A stretch of 64,000 nt of DNA from Cyathus striatus (Eukaryota; Basidiomycota; Agaricomycetes; Agaricales; Nidulariaceae): the NCBI GenBank assembly GCA_025738555.1, contig JAOVFP010000002.1, positions 8,262,941 to 8,326,940 on the forward strand, written 5' to 3'. The notes under the pieces are model-generated. The model ran no database searches. It was not told the DNA's origin and worked only from the letters and a program-made list of their open reading frames with translations. Shown one piece after another: positions 23,466-36,451 of this stretch. The first letter of the stretch is position 1, and every line of letters starts with the position of its first letter. Position numbers and translations under genes: made by a program.

Positions 23466-24380
23466 CCCTCAAGCTAAGGAGGCCAACGGTCTCGGTAGTG
23501 CTGACGTCGTTCTTGACGAAGCCACTGTCGATATTCTGATCAAGTACTATTGCCGTGAGAGTGGTGTTCGTAACCTGAAGAAGCATATCAACAAGGTACG
23601 TATTTTGCTTAGTGTATGGGTTCTGACTGAAGGCGTCCATAGATCTACTGCAAAGCTGCGTTGAAGCTTGTCCAGGATCTGCGTGAGGAGACATTCCCTG
23701 AACCCAAGGAAGGCGAGGTTAGTCCTGAGGCTGCAGTTGCCGCCATTGAAGGCAAATCTTCCTCTACAACCACCGCCGAGGACTCATCGTCCAAGTCTAC
23801 GCCTGAGGAGAAGCCTCAAACAGTACCCAGCACCGAGTCCAAAGCCAACGAACCACAAGCTGAATCCACTAGCGCTGAAGACCCCGAGAAGGCCGTGACG
23901 ACCCAGGAGTGCAAGCCGATGAAGATCCCCACTGACGTTCACATTCGCATTACACCCGACAATCTGAAGGACTATGTTGGCCCACCAGTGTACCAAAAGG
24001 ACCGGATGTATGCTTCCCCTCCTTCACCGGGTGTTAGCACTGGTCTTGGGTATCTCGGGAACGGGAGTGGTGCGGTTATGCCTATCGAGGCTATTGTACG
24101 TTTGCGTCTTTTCTTTCATGTTGGGTGGTACTGATAGGATTGGTTGTAGAATATGCTGGGGAAAGGTGGTTTGCAGCTTACTGGTAAGCTGGGCGAAGTT
24201 ATCCGGGAGAGCGCGAACATCGGCCTTAGCTGGGTCAAAGCCCACACGTATGACCTCAGTATCACAGAGAGCCCTGATGACCAATTCCTTACCGACCGCG
24301 ATATTCATGTGCATATGCCTGAAGGTAGTCTCTGCCCTTCTGGCGGATCCGAGAGGGCATTAAGGTTAACTTCAATGTGT
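23466..24380 (+). pseudogene. Mitochondrial Lon protease fragment: AAA lid and start of protease domain
   Basis: Lon (PIM1) is the ATP-dependent protease of the mitochondrial matrix. The fragment starts at KEANGLGSADVVLDEATVDI, runs through YYCRESGVRNLKKHINK, an intron, a Ser/Glu-rich insert, then RITPDNLKDYVGPPVYQKDR and (after another intron) MLGKGGLQLTGKLGEVIRE with DRDIHVHMPEGS. Homology stops just before the catalytic serine motif (GPSAG), and neither catalytic Ser nor Lys is present. The N-terminal and Walker regions are also absent. It is a gene fragment, not a working protease. Confidence 0.88.
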
Positions 24381-27003
24381 GGTGGAATGTAGTGTTTTTG
24401 CCTTAAGTAGTTTCCTGTGTCTGGAACACTGGCTGGTGGGCCGTCACAATTGTAGAATGATGAGCAGGTAAGGTTGGTAATCTTATTAGGATTGGTAGAT
24501 GCTCTTGGTGTTCTGCATACTATATCCCCATGTATTAGCTAAAGTGAAGATGATTCTATGTGACATAATGTACCAGGGACTGAAGCAGTCTTGGGCGGAT
24601 GATACCTAAGCCGCGTTGGTAGGAAGTGCTGTGGAGGAAGTAGATGGTGCACTGGTATAACCCAGTGTACTGCTTATATTTCGATCTATCCCATTTATTT
24701 TGTCTTTTATGTACTATTCACTATTTCTTCTTACAGTAATACTTATTATATTCAATTCTATTATCTTACTTTGGCCTTACGAAGTGTTGCGCAAGCACAC
24801 TGTTACTATTTCCTTCATTTTCTCTTCATATGTGGACTTAGAGATGCGGCGCGGCTTGACCAAACATTGGGAAGCCGTTGCCAAACAGCACATGTCTCGC
24901 CTGTGTGCTGTCGTGTCTCGCCTACGCTACAGTGTGCGTTTCACTTACTGCTTTTCCATACTACCCTCTGCTTTCACTTTTCTTGTATTTTCTAGGCTTT
25001 CTGCATGTCTTATCAAGGCATTTCTGGACAACGTTCAGATTCTCTAGGCATTATGCGCCCCTCAGAGGGCTTGGGGGTTTACACCCTTTCAAGACCCCTC
25101 TTTCAAGACTGGTGTTTTGTCTGTCAAGATACGGTGACCGGGTCTTTACCCTCATCGTGCGACACCCTGATTGGTGGAAGGATAAGGGAGCTAGGTCGAG
25201 GTGTTGGGTCAATTATTATCCGTTCGTTTTATTTCAATTTTCTACTCTACCGTTCTTTTCTTTTTGCAATTTGTTATCGTCACCCTTGTTTTTTGCTACA
25301 CTACTGTCTAGACTTTCATTCACTCTGATATTCCAACTACCAGTGTCTAATGACAGAGCACCCCACCGCCTATGACGCGTTGTTGAGCTTGCAGCCCAGT
25401 CCACTGCACTGCTACTTTCGGGAGAGTAACTCATCATTATCTCCAATGTCGTGTGTTCTGTGGTAGCATCAAGAGAGAGTTACCATCGTCGTGCGTTGGT
25501 TTGAGGAGTCTTAGGAGTGGTAAGTATTCATTGCTTTTCTTCTCACAAACACGGTCACTCCTATTACATTATCTTTTTTCCATACTCTACCCTTCTTTTT
25601 TCCGTTAGCCTTCGCTTCTACAACTTCAAATTCATATTCCCTCGCGTACCTTACTCTTTTCTGGGCTCTGGAAACATGAGAGAACGTGTGTGCTACCCCA
25701 TAGCAGTATATACCTGGAGTTTGTACTTGAGGAAATTTACCTCCCTTTTGGCTAACTTCTGCGTGCGTATACTGAGTTCTCTGACTCATCTTGTCAATAG
25801 GAAGCGTCAACCTCAAAACTAAACAGCTAAGTTCTTGTCACTGCTACTAATTGCTAACTACTTTGGTGTAGGATTATTGTAGTAGCTCCTTATAGTCAGG
25901 TGTGACGCTCGCCATGCGTCCTTGAGTTATTTCTTCCACAGCGCCGCCGCCTCCACCGCCACTACTGGAGTGCGAATCCGAGCTGTCCGAAGAACGGCTG
26001 TACGACCTCGGGGCATACATAGCATCATTGTAATACGAGGCATACGGTATGTCGATTCCTTTCTGCATCGCTGAGTCTGCAAGACACAGGAAGGACAAAG
26101 CAGAGCCATGGTGGATCGTAGGAGACGTCAGCAGAACCCACAAGTCCAAATTGAGAGGCAGTTATGGGGTGCATGGTAAATAAATCGACAAGCAAGGAAT
26201 ATAGGTCAATGACAAAAGAGATGGATGTCACATTAGTGTATGGTCTCGCTTTTGGGTAGGATTATAAGGAAACGTACGAGTTCGGACTCGAGACACATAT
26301 ATGGGATAGACATGAAATGTCGCATGCTATGAATTCGTCCTAGCGTCATGCAAGATGGTATCAAAGTGTGCGTGGAATGGGTAACGGACATACTTTCTCA
26401 AATTAGCTCTGATCGACCTCTCAGATCACCATAGCTCATCACAGCATACCGCTATCCAGCCCAATGCAGCCACCCGCCTGCACCTCCTGAAATTTGGAAG
26501 CCTGCGGAGGCGGTGGTGGTAGTAGCGAAATGGTACTATGATGCTGGGGAGAAGGAGGGGAGCGTTGACATAGTGGAGGTACGACAGTGTGGTGGTGCCG
26601 GTAGAAGGGAGGTACTGGTCGCGGGCGAGACGTCATCACTATATCGAGACCGGTACGTCAGGACGTCTGTGACGCTTGTGTCTCCTGAGATGTCGGAGAT
26701 GGTATTTGGTGAGAGAAGTGGGAGGACGGGTGGAAGGATATGTGTTGTTAGGGATGTTTGGAGGATGAGGGGGTCCATTGGTGTAAGGGCCAATGAGCGG
26801 TAGATGCGGAGGAGGGGGAGGGGGATGAGGTGGGGAGACGTCCCTATAACTCAACTACCTTAAAAGGTAGTGGGAATAATATGGAATGAATTCATAACCG
26901 TATGAAATAAGGTGTGGAACATGAAGTATGGGAAATCATATAATATGTAAGGTAGGGCCCATATTGTATCGCTACAACGAAGGGAACTAAGTACATTTGA
27001 CAA
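24381..27003. other. Region with no recognised gene; weak minus-strand frames
   Basis: Two minus-strand frames have coding-like composition but no family I know: 25874-26149 (Ser/Gly-rich tail, ending in DYKELLQ) and 26439-26854 (His/Pro-rich, then SDISGDTSVTDVLTYRSRY). They could be exons of an unknown gene between 25870 and 26860. The rest (24381-25870) shows no support for a gene. Confidence 0.3.
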
Positions 27004-29368
27004 TTAGAATGCTACTTTACGACGCTTCATAGATCTACTGTTATCGCTATTTCCTTCGGAGTCGGATTCTTGTGTAGCTTTTGCCTGTCTGTTTTCATCA
27101 AATATCGCTGCTGGGAAAGCATCAACTTCTTTCAAAGACTGATGTTCACCGACCTGCTTACCCCCGACATGTTCTGTCTCCTTCGCCGCTCCCTTGAGCT
27201 CATTCACGCCTCCATCACCGTTGTCCTGGATGCTCAATTGTGGACTCACCAAACGCCCCTTCCCACTCCCATGTGTACTCTCAACATCACTGGGGTCCAC
27301 CCCTTCCTCCGCATCCGACAGCATTTTCGTCACGCTCTGGTTCAACTGCCTATCATCATCGTCGTCATCATCATCAGCATCACCGGTAACATCGTGCTCA
27401 TCCACCGTATCCATCTTATCATTCTCGTCTGTTGGTGTCTCGTCGGAAAGCATCCGCCCAAGATCGATCCCCAAACGATTAATATCATAAAACTTCATTG
27501 CATCCCTCATCGAGCAAATGTTCCAGTTCTCCTGATGGCCAGTATGAAGGAAATTTCCGACGAGGCGCCAAGCCAATTATAGCTCTCTTCCGTCGAATTT
27601 GGAGTTTCGAGAATCCGTTCCTGATTCCATAAATCATGTCCAAACTCCATAGTATAGTTGTAGAGAGTAGCAAGTTGTGAAGCCATGGCTGGATGGAGTT
27701 TGTACACTGTTTTCGTCCGGGCATCGTCCTCACCTCTCCTGATCCTCATTGTCGTGGTTACTGGAATTCCCGCTATACCACGTACAGAGATATAGCTTTA
27801 GCAAGAGACTGAAATGCCGACGTCAGTGTGCGATATGATGTATGAATATCACTGTTCCGCATGGCTTCGCGATAGAGTGTCTCGTCAACCTTGAGAGATG
27901 GTGCGAATGGCAGATCAAGTTCGGGGATCGAGAGCCATGTCAAAGCTTCGATATCCGGGATTTCTTAATAGACTCTTCAATATCTTCCCTAGTAGCCAAA
28001 GAATAGGAGCATGGTAGGGCTCCTCCAAAAACGGCTCTAGAACATTGCGCTTCCAAATTGACTCGAGCATAAAGTCTTTGCAGACCCGCTTCTGGTAACC
28101 AACGCGGTTCGTGCGTGGATGAAGGAAGTCAAATGGCGTTGTGAGTAGGAGATCGAAAACGTCAAGGTACAACCCTCCTCGCGCCTGAACCAGGAGATGA
28201 ACACTATGCACTGGACTGGCCAACCACTTTGGTTCATCCCTCGGTTGCGGATATTCCCTCTTGGAGCATGCAATCCAGTCCCTGATAACTATGGAGACAT
28301 ATTCGTCAATGAAATCATCCTGCTCTGTGTTAACCTCCTGCGAGGATTTCATTCTGACTAAATTACCATCCTTCCAAGGGCAGGATTCGTGAACTTCCAG
28401 TAAATCAGGCTTGAAGACATATATATAAAGATGGCGGTGCGTAATTATGAGTTGGATAATGTCAAGCCATGCTTTGTCCAAATAGTAAGATCCTGGAAGA
28501 CCGTAGTCGTCGTTGGGATTCGTCGACAGTTTTTCATCAACTGACATATCGTTCCAGCCTGACGTACTCCTCCATAACGCATAATTCAGATGATGGAGAA
28601 TGCCTCCAGTTCCAGACGTATAATGAATGTAGGATGAGAGCTTCGCAGATTTGGATCCTAACACAGTTCCAATTCCTGGCGTGATCATGGTCGCAATCTA
28701 TAGAATGGGTTGTCAGATATATTTATAACATACCAAAAAATTTACCCACAACATTCAGACCTAATGCGAGTTCATCCATGATATACATCAGCGACTGGAA
28801 CATGGTGGGACAGAAAATCGGGAATCCTCCAGGGAATACAGGTAGTAGCCCTGGGCCGTACGCAAGTCCATTCACATAGAGAGCATCAAGTTTCATATCA
28901 AGGAATGAATAAGCCTTACGATCTCGCTGGTGCGAATACTCGCTAGCCCCAGGTGACATCTTATTCTTGAAGTAATTGTAGCTTGCCTTTAACCGTTGTT
29001 GATAAGCTACATTTGACGTTGCAACAAAATCTTCATGACCGCTGAACATATGGGTATACGTCTTCTCACTGCGCTCCAATGCATTCTTCAGCACACGTGT
29101 CGATACCATCTTATCTGTAAGGTTTGCAGTGATGTAATTGCTAAGATCCCATGACGTTTGAATAGTTTCGGGAAGTATCAGTGTCGAGCACATGAAGCGC
29201 AGTAAGTTCCAACTTCGCTGGATGATGGTTTCAAAAATAGCCCAGCCTCCTTGATGAAGCTGTATGATCTCCTTTGGAGCAATGACGAGTTTGTGGAATG
29301 CGGAGAAATACCAAAATTGGCAGAGAAAGTTCAGGAGCTCGTCTCCTTTTGAAAAGAGGCGTTTGAAG

Positions 29369-29376
29369 TCGGGCTA
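29369..29376 (+). repeat. Probable 8-bp target duplication, left (imperfect)
   Basis: TCGGGCTA, compared with TCGGCCCT at 31549-31556. Only 5 of 8 match, so the duplication is plausible but eroded or mis-set by a base or two. Confidence 0.45.
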
Positions 29377-31548
29377 GTGGTTTTTAACGGTACTGCACGG
29401 TACACTGCACGGTACTGCGCGGTACATCAAAAATTGTACGGTACTATTTACGGTACGCACGGTACAATGTACGGTACATTTTTGGTTATGCACGGTACAT
29501 CATTGGAGCAATATTATTCCGTGATAACCGGAGTATTGAATCAAAATTACTGTACCATATATCAGTGTTGGAATGGTCAGTCAATGGAGGTCAACGTGGT
29601 CTGATTATATAATACACCATCCGACCTATAGACGGGTCGGTCAAACCTATTGATGGGGTCGCAGGGGGTCTATAATCAAGATCATTCCCACGCCTTGCGT
29701 GACCCAGGAATTTGAGCGCCAAGAGATGCCATAATTAACGCTCGGTTTATTGATTAGTAATTTCATTTGGCCTTTTCCATTGACCGTCAGTGGTTGACCG
29801 GTTGACTGTCAATCACTGACTTAGACCCTTCTGACTGACGGGGTCTGACCCGGTCATTGACAACGCTGCCATATATTAACTGAGCAAGAAAATTCTGTAA
29901 TTAATGGAGTACCATTTCAAAACCACTCTACACTACTCTCCTATCTCCCCTTTGTCCGCCCCCCCGCCCGCCATTTCCTTCAACATTTTGCATTGTTCAA
30001 AATTTCCCACGCTTCTTCTCACCTTTGTCAATGTTGCAATTGCTATCATTGACATTCATCAATGCCATCAAACTCACTTTCCTCAAGGCCGCCGCACATA
30101 TTGATGGGTGATGTGTTGATGGGCACCCTTCCTCATCATCATGCTCAACAGTGAGCAAGTAATTTCGCATTATTTAGCTCAGTATTTAATATTTTCCCTT
30201 GAATCTTTTTGTAATATATGTAATATATTTTACTTTATACATTATGGTGTACCTTAGGTATTACAAGAAAGGGTAATCATATGAAAATGCGAAATAATTC
30301 AAATTTCCACTGTGGAATAATTAATACTTTTGTACAGTGAATCCTACAGTTATAATTTATGAAGCATATGTACTGTTGATTTTTTATAAATTTAAGGGAA
30401 AGTCCAATGAGTGCGCAATATGTGCGTGGGAAAATGAAAGCGGAGGGTGAAGAACAATGAATTAATGGAATGATGAAGAATGGGAAGCTATAAGCAGCAG
30501 TGGGCAACACTAAAATATGTGGGAAATGTTGAGGGTGAGTATTTAGCAAAGGAAATACCGTGGGAATTATTGAGAAGAGGGGCGGGCAGCAGTGAGTGGG
30601 GACTGAATACGATTAGTGGAAGCGTGGGAAACGATGGGCGGGAAGGTTGTCATATAGAGAATTGATAAGCGGAGGCGTGGGAGACAATGAGCGGAGAGGC
30701 TGACATCAATCAAGCAACATAATTGTTAAGCGGAGGCGTGGGAAACGATGGGCGGGAAGGTTGGCATTAATGAGCAACATACTTAATTGATAAGCATATT
30801 GAGCGGGAGGGCAGGTGAGTGAAGTACATACATATTTATTTATTGACATAAATTGAGTGCTGCACGGTACATTGATGACACTGCACGGTACATCTACAAC
30901 ACCGCACGGTACACGCACGGTACTTTACAGTACCAATTTACGGTATTTTGTTCATGAACGGTACTGTACGGTACTGTACGGTACAGATTTTCGTGCACGG
31001 TATCTGCACGGTACATGATTTTTGATGTGTACGGTACTTGTACGGTACATTGTGGCAGTGCACGGTACTTTCACGGTATGCACGGTACTTATGCACGGTA
31101 CCACATTAAATAAATACATGTCATTGCAATATATGAAACTTACAAATTTCTCCAAGTACATCTTAATTCGAATTTTTGCGTTTTAATTGATGAGAAATGT
31201 TATAATTATTAGTATCATGTGTGGTAAGCTCAATTGTACAGTAGTAATACCTAATTATATTATGAGTACACTACTATACTTGAATTCATTGGGTATAAGA
31301 GGGTAAAGATGCAAGAAGAATCTTGATAACCCATACATTATACCCTCATCAACCAGTGTTATAGCATAATAAATAAGTATTTAATTGATTTTACATAGCT
31401 TATTTAGGTTACAATTTATACCGTAAATTAGTGTCTGTTGTGTGGCATGCACGGTATGCACGGTACATTTACGGTACTAATCAGTACTGCACGGTACATG
31501 CACGGTACATTGAGTACCGTTCAGTACCGTGCGTACCGTCAAAAACTG
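29377..31548. mobile_element. 2.17-kb hAT-like non-autonomous element with GCACGGTAC subterminal repeats
   Basis: Terminal inverted repeats: the left reads GTGGTTTTTAACGGTAC and the complement of the right reads CAGTTTTTGACGGTAC; both run on into further GCACGGTAC. This motif and its complement GTACCGTGC recur many times at 29385-29510, 30860-31110 and 31440-31550, so it is concentrated near the two ends. hAT transposases use such subterminal sites. No transposase frame is present. The interior has TGAC-rich palindromes (29780-29860) and a GGCGTGGGAAACGATGGGCG-type short tandem repeat (30620-30800). Coding sequence of the ParB-like gene continues on both sides, so this is an insertion. Confidence 0.7.
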
Positions 31549-34500
31549 TCGGCCCTTTGAAGTCCATATTACTAGCGCTGACTAGGGTTTCTGAGTAACG
31601 CCTTGCGAGGTCCCGATCTCGCTCATCTTTACATTGTGCAAGGGTATTAAGCACGATCAAGAGCATTTGCTGTGGGCTATTCTGATGTGCGCCCTTGACA
31701 TTATTGATGCCAGTCAAAGCTAACATTGTTGCGTTTGGAGTCTCAGATCTCTTAATTGCCGCTATAAAAAAATTGGAATAAGCTTAGAGCATTTAAATAG
31801 ATCAAAGACATACGTTCGTTATAGAAGCGAACCAACCAAGACCCTTTACTTATGATCTCCTCACGCATCTCGGACACCTCCAATCGGTTTGCATGCCTCT
31901 CATTCATTGTCAGGTAGGTTTTGGAAAGGCTCATCTGGGCATAGTAAGCGGCTATGGCATCCTTCATAACTTCTTTCAATGCTGCTTTGCGATGGTTTCC
32001 GTCGACTAGTGTCATGATGCGGGCCCCTTTTTTGTCGGTGAACTCGACCTGTTCAAATGGTCCAGTTTCTCTCTTGGTCAATGAGGATGCGACAATGTAG
32101 GTGGGATCAACAAGAACAGACAATGCCATGGTTGGATTGGTTCGCTGAAGACCGCTCCCACCAGTAGCTCCATTGCCGTTCTCATATAGCTGTTTAACCT
32201 GCGAAATACTTTCCGGACGCTGGAGTATATGTGGTACCATTTTTAAGTCGCCGTCATCAGGATTCACGATATTAACCATTGCATAGCCCAAAAAATGTTT
32301 TGAGACGGATATATCAAGTCCATCACTTGGGACAACAGGTGGCTAATAAATAACCATCAGAGGTAACTCCAGCCATGAAATATCACTACTCACTATGGGC
32401 TGCTTTGCATCATCCAGGTCTTCAGATTGGTCTCTCTGTCTACGCTTACGGGGTATTTGCTGAATCTTAGATACCAAAGTAAGTATTGTGCATTTATGAG
32501 GTCACCGAACACTTACAGGCTCTTCATACGTGCTTGAAACGTCAACAGGCTGGGAATAAGACGTCAGCATGTCCACAATATAATATATCCATAACTGCAC
32601 GTACAGGAATCTTTGTTGCTGTCCTAATGACATTACGGTTCCCTTTGCTTGTTGATCCCTGATGCAATATATTAAAACATTTCTGAAAACGACAACATGT
32701 CAGCTCACTGATGCCCCTCCGATGCCCACTCCGGTTCCATGCCGTCCCTTTGGTACATCCTCCATTTCCTGGATACAATAGATCAGCTATGAATAACGTA
32801 TTTAAATGTAAAATGCTCACAATATCTTCAGAATCATTAGAACTGCCATCAGATAATTCAGCGCGTCTCTTTCCCTTCTGCATAAGTCAATTAGTATAGA
32901 TTCGATATTAACCAATGGATGAATGCGTACGTTTTTTGCAGTAGTCCTGGTGTGTGCTGCCTATAATATTATTGTTATAAACAGGCTGTAGATTTAAATA
33001 ATCGATGCATACTGCTGTATCGGGTGAAGGAGAAACCGGGGCCATGACACCTTGTATGGATAACACCTAATATAACAGGTTACCCCAGTGTGTAGATCAA
33101 ATGTTCCGAAACTTACTGGGTTTCTACTTGCCTTTGAAGACTCCTGTAAATGTGACATCAAGAAAATGTGTTACAAAAATTAGGTAGATACGTACCACTG
33201 CAGCAGGTACCTTTGACAGATGGGCATCTGTTATCAAAACCTATATGGTTTATTGTCATTTAAAATCCGTATAATCAATGAGGAGTTGCATACAGGATCC
33301 CTCACACTTTCAGGAGATCTCACCGCCTGTATTTTTCAATGAGGACGAGCTAATATGCATATTAAGATTGGAATCGTCTCTTACATTTACAGATGGCTTC
33401 AATAAGGTCCCTCCTTTAGCGATAATCTAAACATCTATCATCAACCCCAGCATTTATATACTGGTTCAATAAATAATTACCCCGGTGCTATGGGGAGTCT
33501 CTGTATCATCTTCCCTGCTGTTGGAAGGATTTTTGGATACAGTGCCATGTCTGCCTATCACCTGAATATATAAGATGAGCCCCAATTATAATTTCCGTTT
33601 TGCATAAATAATTACCATAGCGGACAATGATCCCGCTGATGATTTGTCGACTCTATTGGCTACCTACATGAAAAATTGGAGCTCCAGCTGAATCATATTT
33701 AATGCTCGAGATACATACCCCAGTGATATGAATATTTGATGAGGCTTTTGCCTTCTTGACAACCTGAACACTCAACCTGAGCATCGGCAAAATAACATGA
33801 AAAGAAAAATAATTACCACAGACAAAGGAACTACATCGCCATCTACACTAAAAGTCTCAGAGGTACGTTCACGATTGGCCATCTAAATATGCAATATGAG
33901 TCCTGGCTGACATATTATATCGGTGAATAATTACCATGGCAGCAGTAGGGACCATGATATTTTCATATCCGTCTTTAGATTTTCTGTTTGATATGGCTGA
34001 CGAAGCACTTTCCACAGCGGTCATCTATACATATAACATCAACAACAGCAGGTACAATCTTGGAGAGACGGATTACTTTGTGGGTCTCAGAAGTGTTGCC
34101 GTCTAATGTTGCCGATCTCATTCTAGAGGTGTTTTCTCCGGTGACATCCACTTCCTATATAAACAATGTCAACCAATGTTTCAGGGTCACTGCAGGTTTA
34201 ACACACGCTTGGAGGGGAAGGAAAACTCTGCAATGTGGATATTAGTAAAATGAGTAAGTACAGCCATTAAATACAAACATTGGAGTTAGGTGGAGCACTA
34301 CTGCCGCCAATAACACTTGCTGACGTTTTTCCCTTATTACCAAGACCCTAATAAACTTCAGCCCTGGATCGGTGAATTATCATTTCACACATACGATTAA
34401 TGGGCCCTTGGCTATCTAATGGGATGTCAGGCAGTGGTCGGCTGACAGAATGGGTATGAATACCTTATCTTTTCTTCCATTTGCTTTTGGTGGAGGCTTG

Positions 34501-34695
34501 GAACTCTGGTGTGTGGTATATTAGCGGTGTGTCTTTACAACAGTAAAGATAATGTACCTCTCGAATCGCCGGCTCGACACCAGTATTATCCTTGATATCA
34601 ATTTCACCTGCATCTTCTGATTCGGAAGGGGCAACTGTAGTCTGCGTAAAGCATTGAGTAGTAGTCATTTAAAGAAACAGATATTCACTTGCCCT

Positions 34696-35015
34696 TTCAA
34701 TCAGCCTTCTTGGACGCTGGGCTGGAATCTAAAAACTGTAAGTTGACCATTGCATATTAGGAATGTAGTGTATACCGGAGACGACAGCTAACACATGGTA
34801 AGTACATAGTTATTCTCAATAAATATGTAGGTACTCACAATCTCATCCTCTTCAGCTTCAATCAGCCTTCTTGGACGCTGGGCTGGAGTCTAAAAACTGT
34901 AAGTTGACCATCACATATTAAGAACATAGTATGTACCGGAGATGACAGCTAAAACATGGTAAGTACATAGTCATTCTCAATAAATACATAGGTACTCACA
35001 ATTTCACTGTCTTCA
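34696..35015 (-). repeat. Tandem exon-intron duplication, period 161 nt
   Basis: Two adjacent copies each hold a small exon coding PAQRPRRLIE, its intron and a four-codon exon (LSSP) with the next intron. The motif TCAGCCTTCTTGGACGCTGG starts at 34701 and again at 34862. Splice signals are kept in both copies, although the second copy's donor appears to be GC or shifted. Confidence 0.8.
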
Positions 35016-35316
35016 GAGGACTACATAAAATGTCCAATTAGTGAATCATCGCAGAATGCTACACATGACACATACCTCGGACGGAGTGGAAACACGATTT
35101 CTGTTGACGCTAAACTTAGGGATCACATTGGTATTAACCAGAGATGTTTTAGCGGCGGCGGACCGGGTTGCACAGACGTTAAGTTCAGGAATCTAGAGAT
35201 GCAAGTTAGGCCCTTGCTAACATATGAATTGAAAAAATGTGCTTACATTAGCAATGTCGGACATGGTGTCAAGAGATTACTGAAGAATGGGAGGCGGATA
35301 GAGAATAAATCACCCT

Positions 35317-35326
35317 GTATATATAC
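35317..35326 (-). promoter_or_regulatory. TATA-like box of the ParB-like gene
   Basis: GTATATATAC lies about 53 nt upstream of the start codon at 35264, a plausible position for a TATA element on the minus strand. Confidence 0.5.
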
Positions 35327-35892
35327 AATTTGGTTATTTCTTTCACTTGCGAGAGGAATTCAAATCTCCAGCATAGACTAAAATACTCATATTGCGCCAC
35401 ATGGTTATCCAAATTAATACACCCAATGGGGTACATTCGCTGGAGCTACGGAAGATTTTGGGTAGGCCAAGCAGAGGCCAAGCAAGGCAACTGGTTATGG
35501 GTGCACACTGCACACTGAATTTTTTTAGATGATGTAGCATGGTAGGGCATTGATTTGGGGAGGCAGTGATCGAACAGTGCAAAATCGACTCATCTATATC
35601 AGTCAGCCTAGTGACTCTATCGCCTCTAGGCATTTAAAATGAAAAGAGCATGTGTACTGACGATATGGTGCGATCTATGGCCACTCATACAGGACCACAT
35701 AGGAGCACCACAGCACCTGGGCATCTGGGATTCGGTGATCCTGGAAGATATGACGCCTGTAGTGTCAACCATATTACGATGGGAATAACAATAAAATATC
35801 ACATGACTGGTAGTATATTGTCAACAGTTCAAATAAGAGAGCGTATTAATTACTATTTGTAGTTGTCATTGTGCTAGAGTATTATGGCAAAT

Positions 35893-36027
35893 TAGACTGG
35901 ATCTGCAATCCTGTCAAACTCTGAACGCAGCTCAAACTTTTGCGAAATTTGGTCGAAATTGCTAGTGACGTTCCTGTTGGAGCTCGCTTAGTCTGCTCAA
36001 ACTTTTCGGGGTTGCAGATCCAGTCTA
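35893..36027. mobile_element. 135-nt MITE with TA target duplication (Tc1/mariner-like)
   Basis: Terminal inverted repeats TAGACTGGATCTGCAATCC and the complement TAGACTGGATCTGCAACCC differ at one position and are bounded by TA. The interior has no coding potential. It sits between the divergent ParB-like and TLH genes. Confidence 0.8.
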
Positions 36028-36451
36028 TTACCACCGCTGTCTAGATACACTCGCAATTCATTCCTGCTCTCGGAAACTGCCTTGGGATGTCCATGTATCT
36101 CCAGTGATCACAACGTGAAAATTTTCCTAGCAATGTGTGACAATGTATTTACATTATTTCATTTCAAAATTATCTTTCACCATAAACCAAATACAGGTAT
36201 CCGTTCAGTATATATATGTTGTAATAAGCTAGGTGTGTTTACGTCCATATCATGGAAGATATATTTCGCCTATCTTCATTATCATTCACATTTGTGATAT
36301 TGACATTATTCATGCAGACGTTGCCACCATGGTGAGAAACCGTTCCTGAAATGTGGGCGCCAGGGGAAACACGGCTAGTATGTATCATTTCACTTTACAG
36401 TTTTTCTAAAGTACTGACAAGCATCAGTGAGGATGGGAGTCATCTCCAGAC

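Larger units (their letters stand above)
27004..35264 (-). pseudogene. Large micro-exon-rich gene with ParB-like motif, divergent from the TLH helicase; interrupted
   Basis: Function unknown. Start at 35264 (MSDIAN, then IPELNVCATRSAAAKTSLVN). The 5' third (35264-32540) is a chain of small exons of roughly 10-90 nt rich in Ser/Thr/Pro and charged residues, for example LSSP and RPRRLIEAEEDEI, separated by introns often starting GTAATTATT. From about 32400 a folded region appears (PPVVPSDGLDISVSKHFLGY, VNPDDGDL, then LVDGNHRKAALKEVM). The last resembles the ParB/Srx core motif; that likeness is inference. Downstream blocks include LYVNGLAYGPGLLPVFPG and RGGLYLDVFDLLLTTPFDFL, ending in an Asp-rich tail and MKRRKVAF. 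The hAT-like element at 29377-31548 interrupts an exon. Frame shifts near 27965 and 27560 add to the damage. Shares a 2.2-kb divergent upstream region with the TLH gene. Confidence 0.6.

Noticed and set aside
25000..25040. Catalytic protease domain of Lon expected after the 24-kb fragment
   Set aside because: I looked for GPSAG-type serine and lysine motifs downstream in all frames I could follow and found none, so the fragment ends before them.
24700..25830. Several 70-165-residue plus-strand frames
   Set aside because: They overlap each other in different frames, are rich in Phe/Leu/Ser from T/C-rich DNA and show no family features.
36320..36335. Good start context GCCACCATGG
   Set aside because: The frame closes after a few codons, and the joins I tried to later exons do not give a consistent protein.
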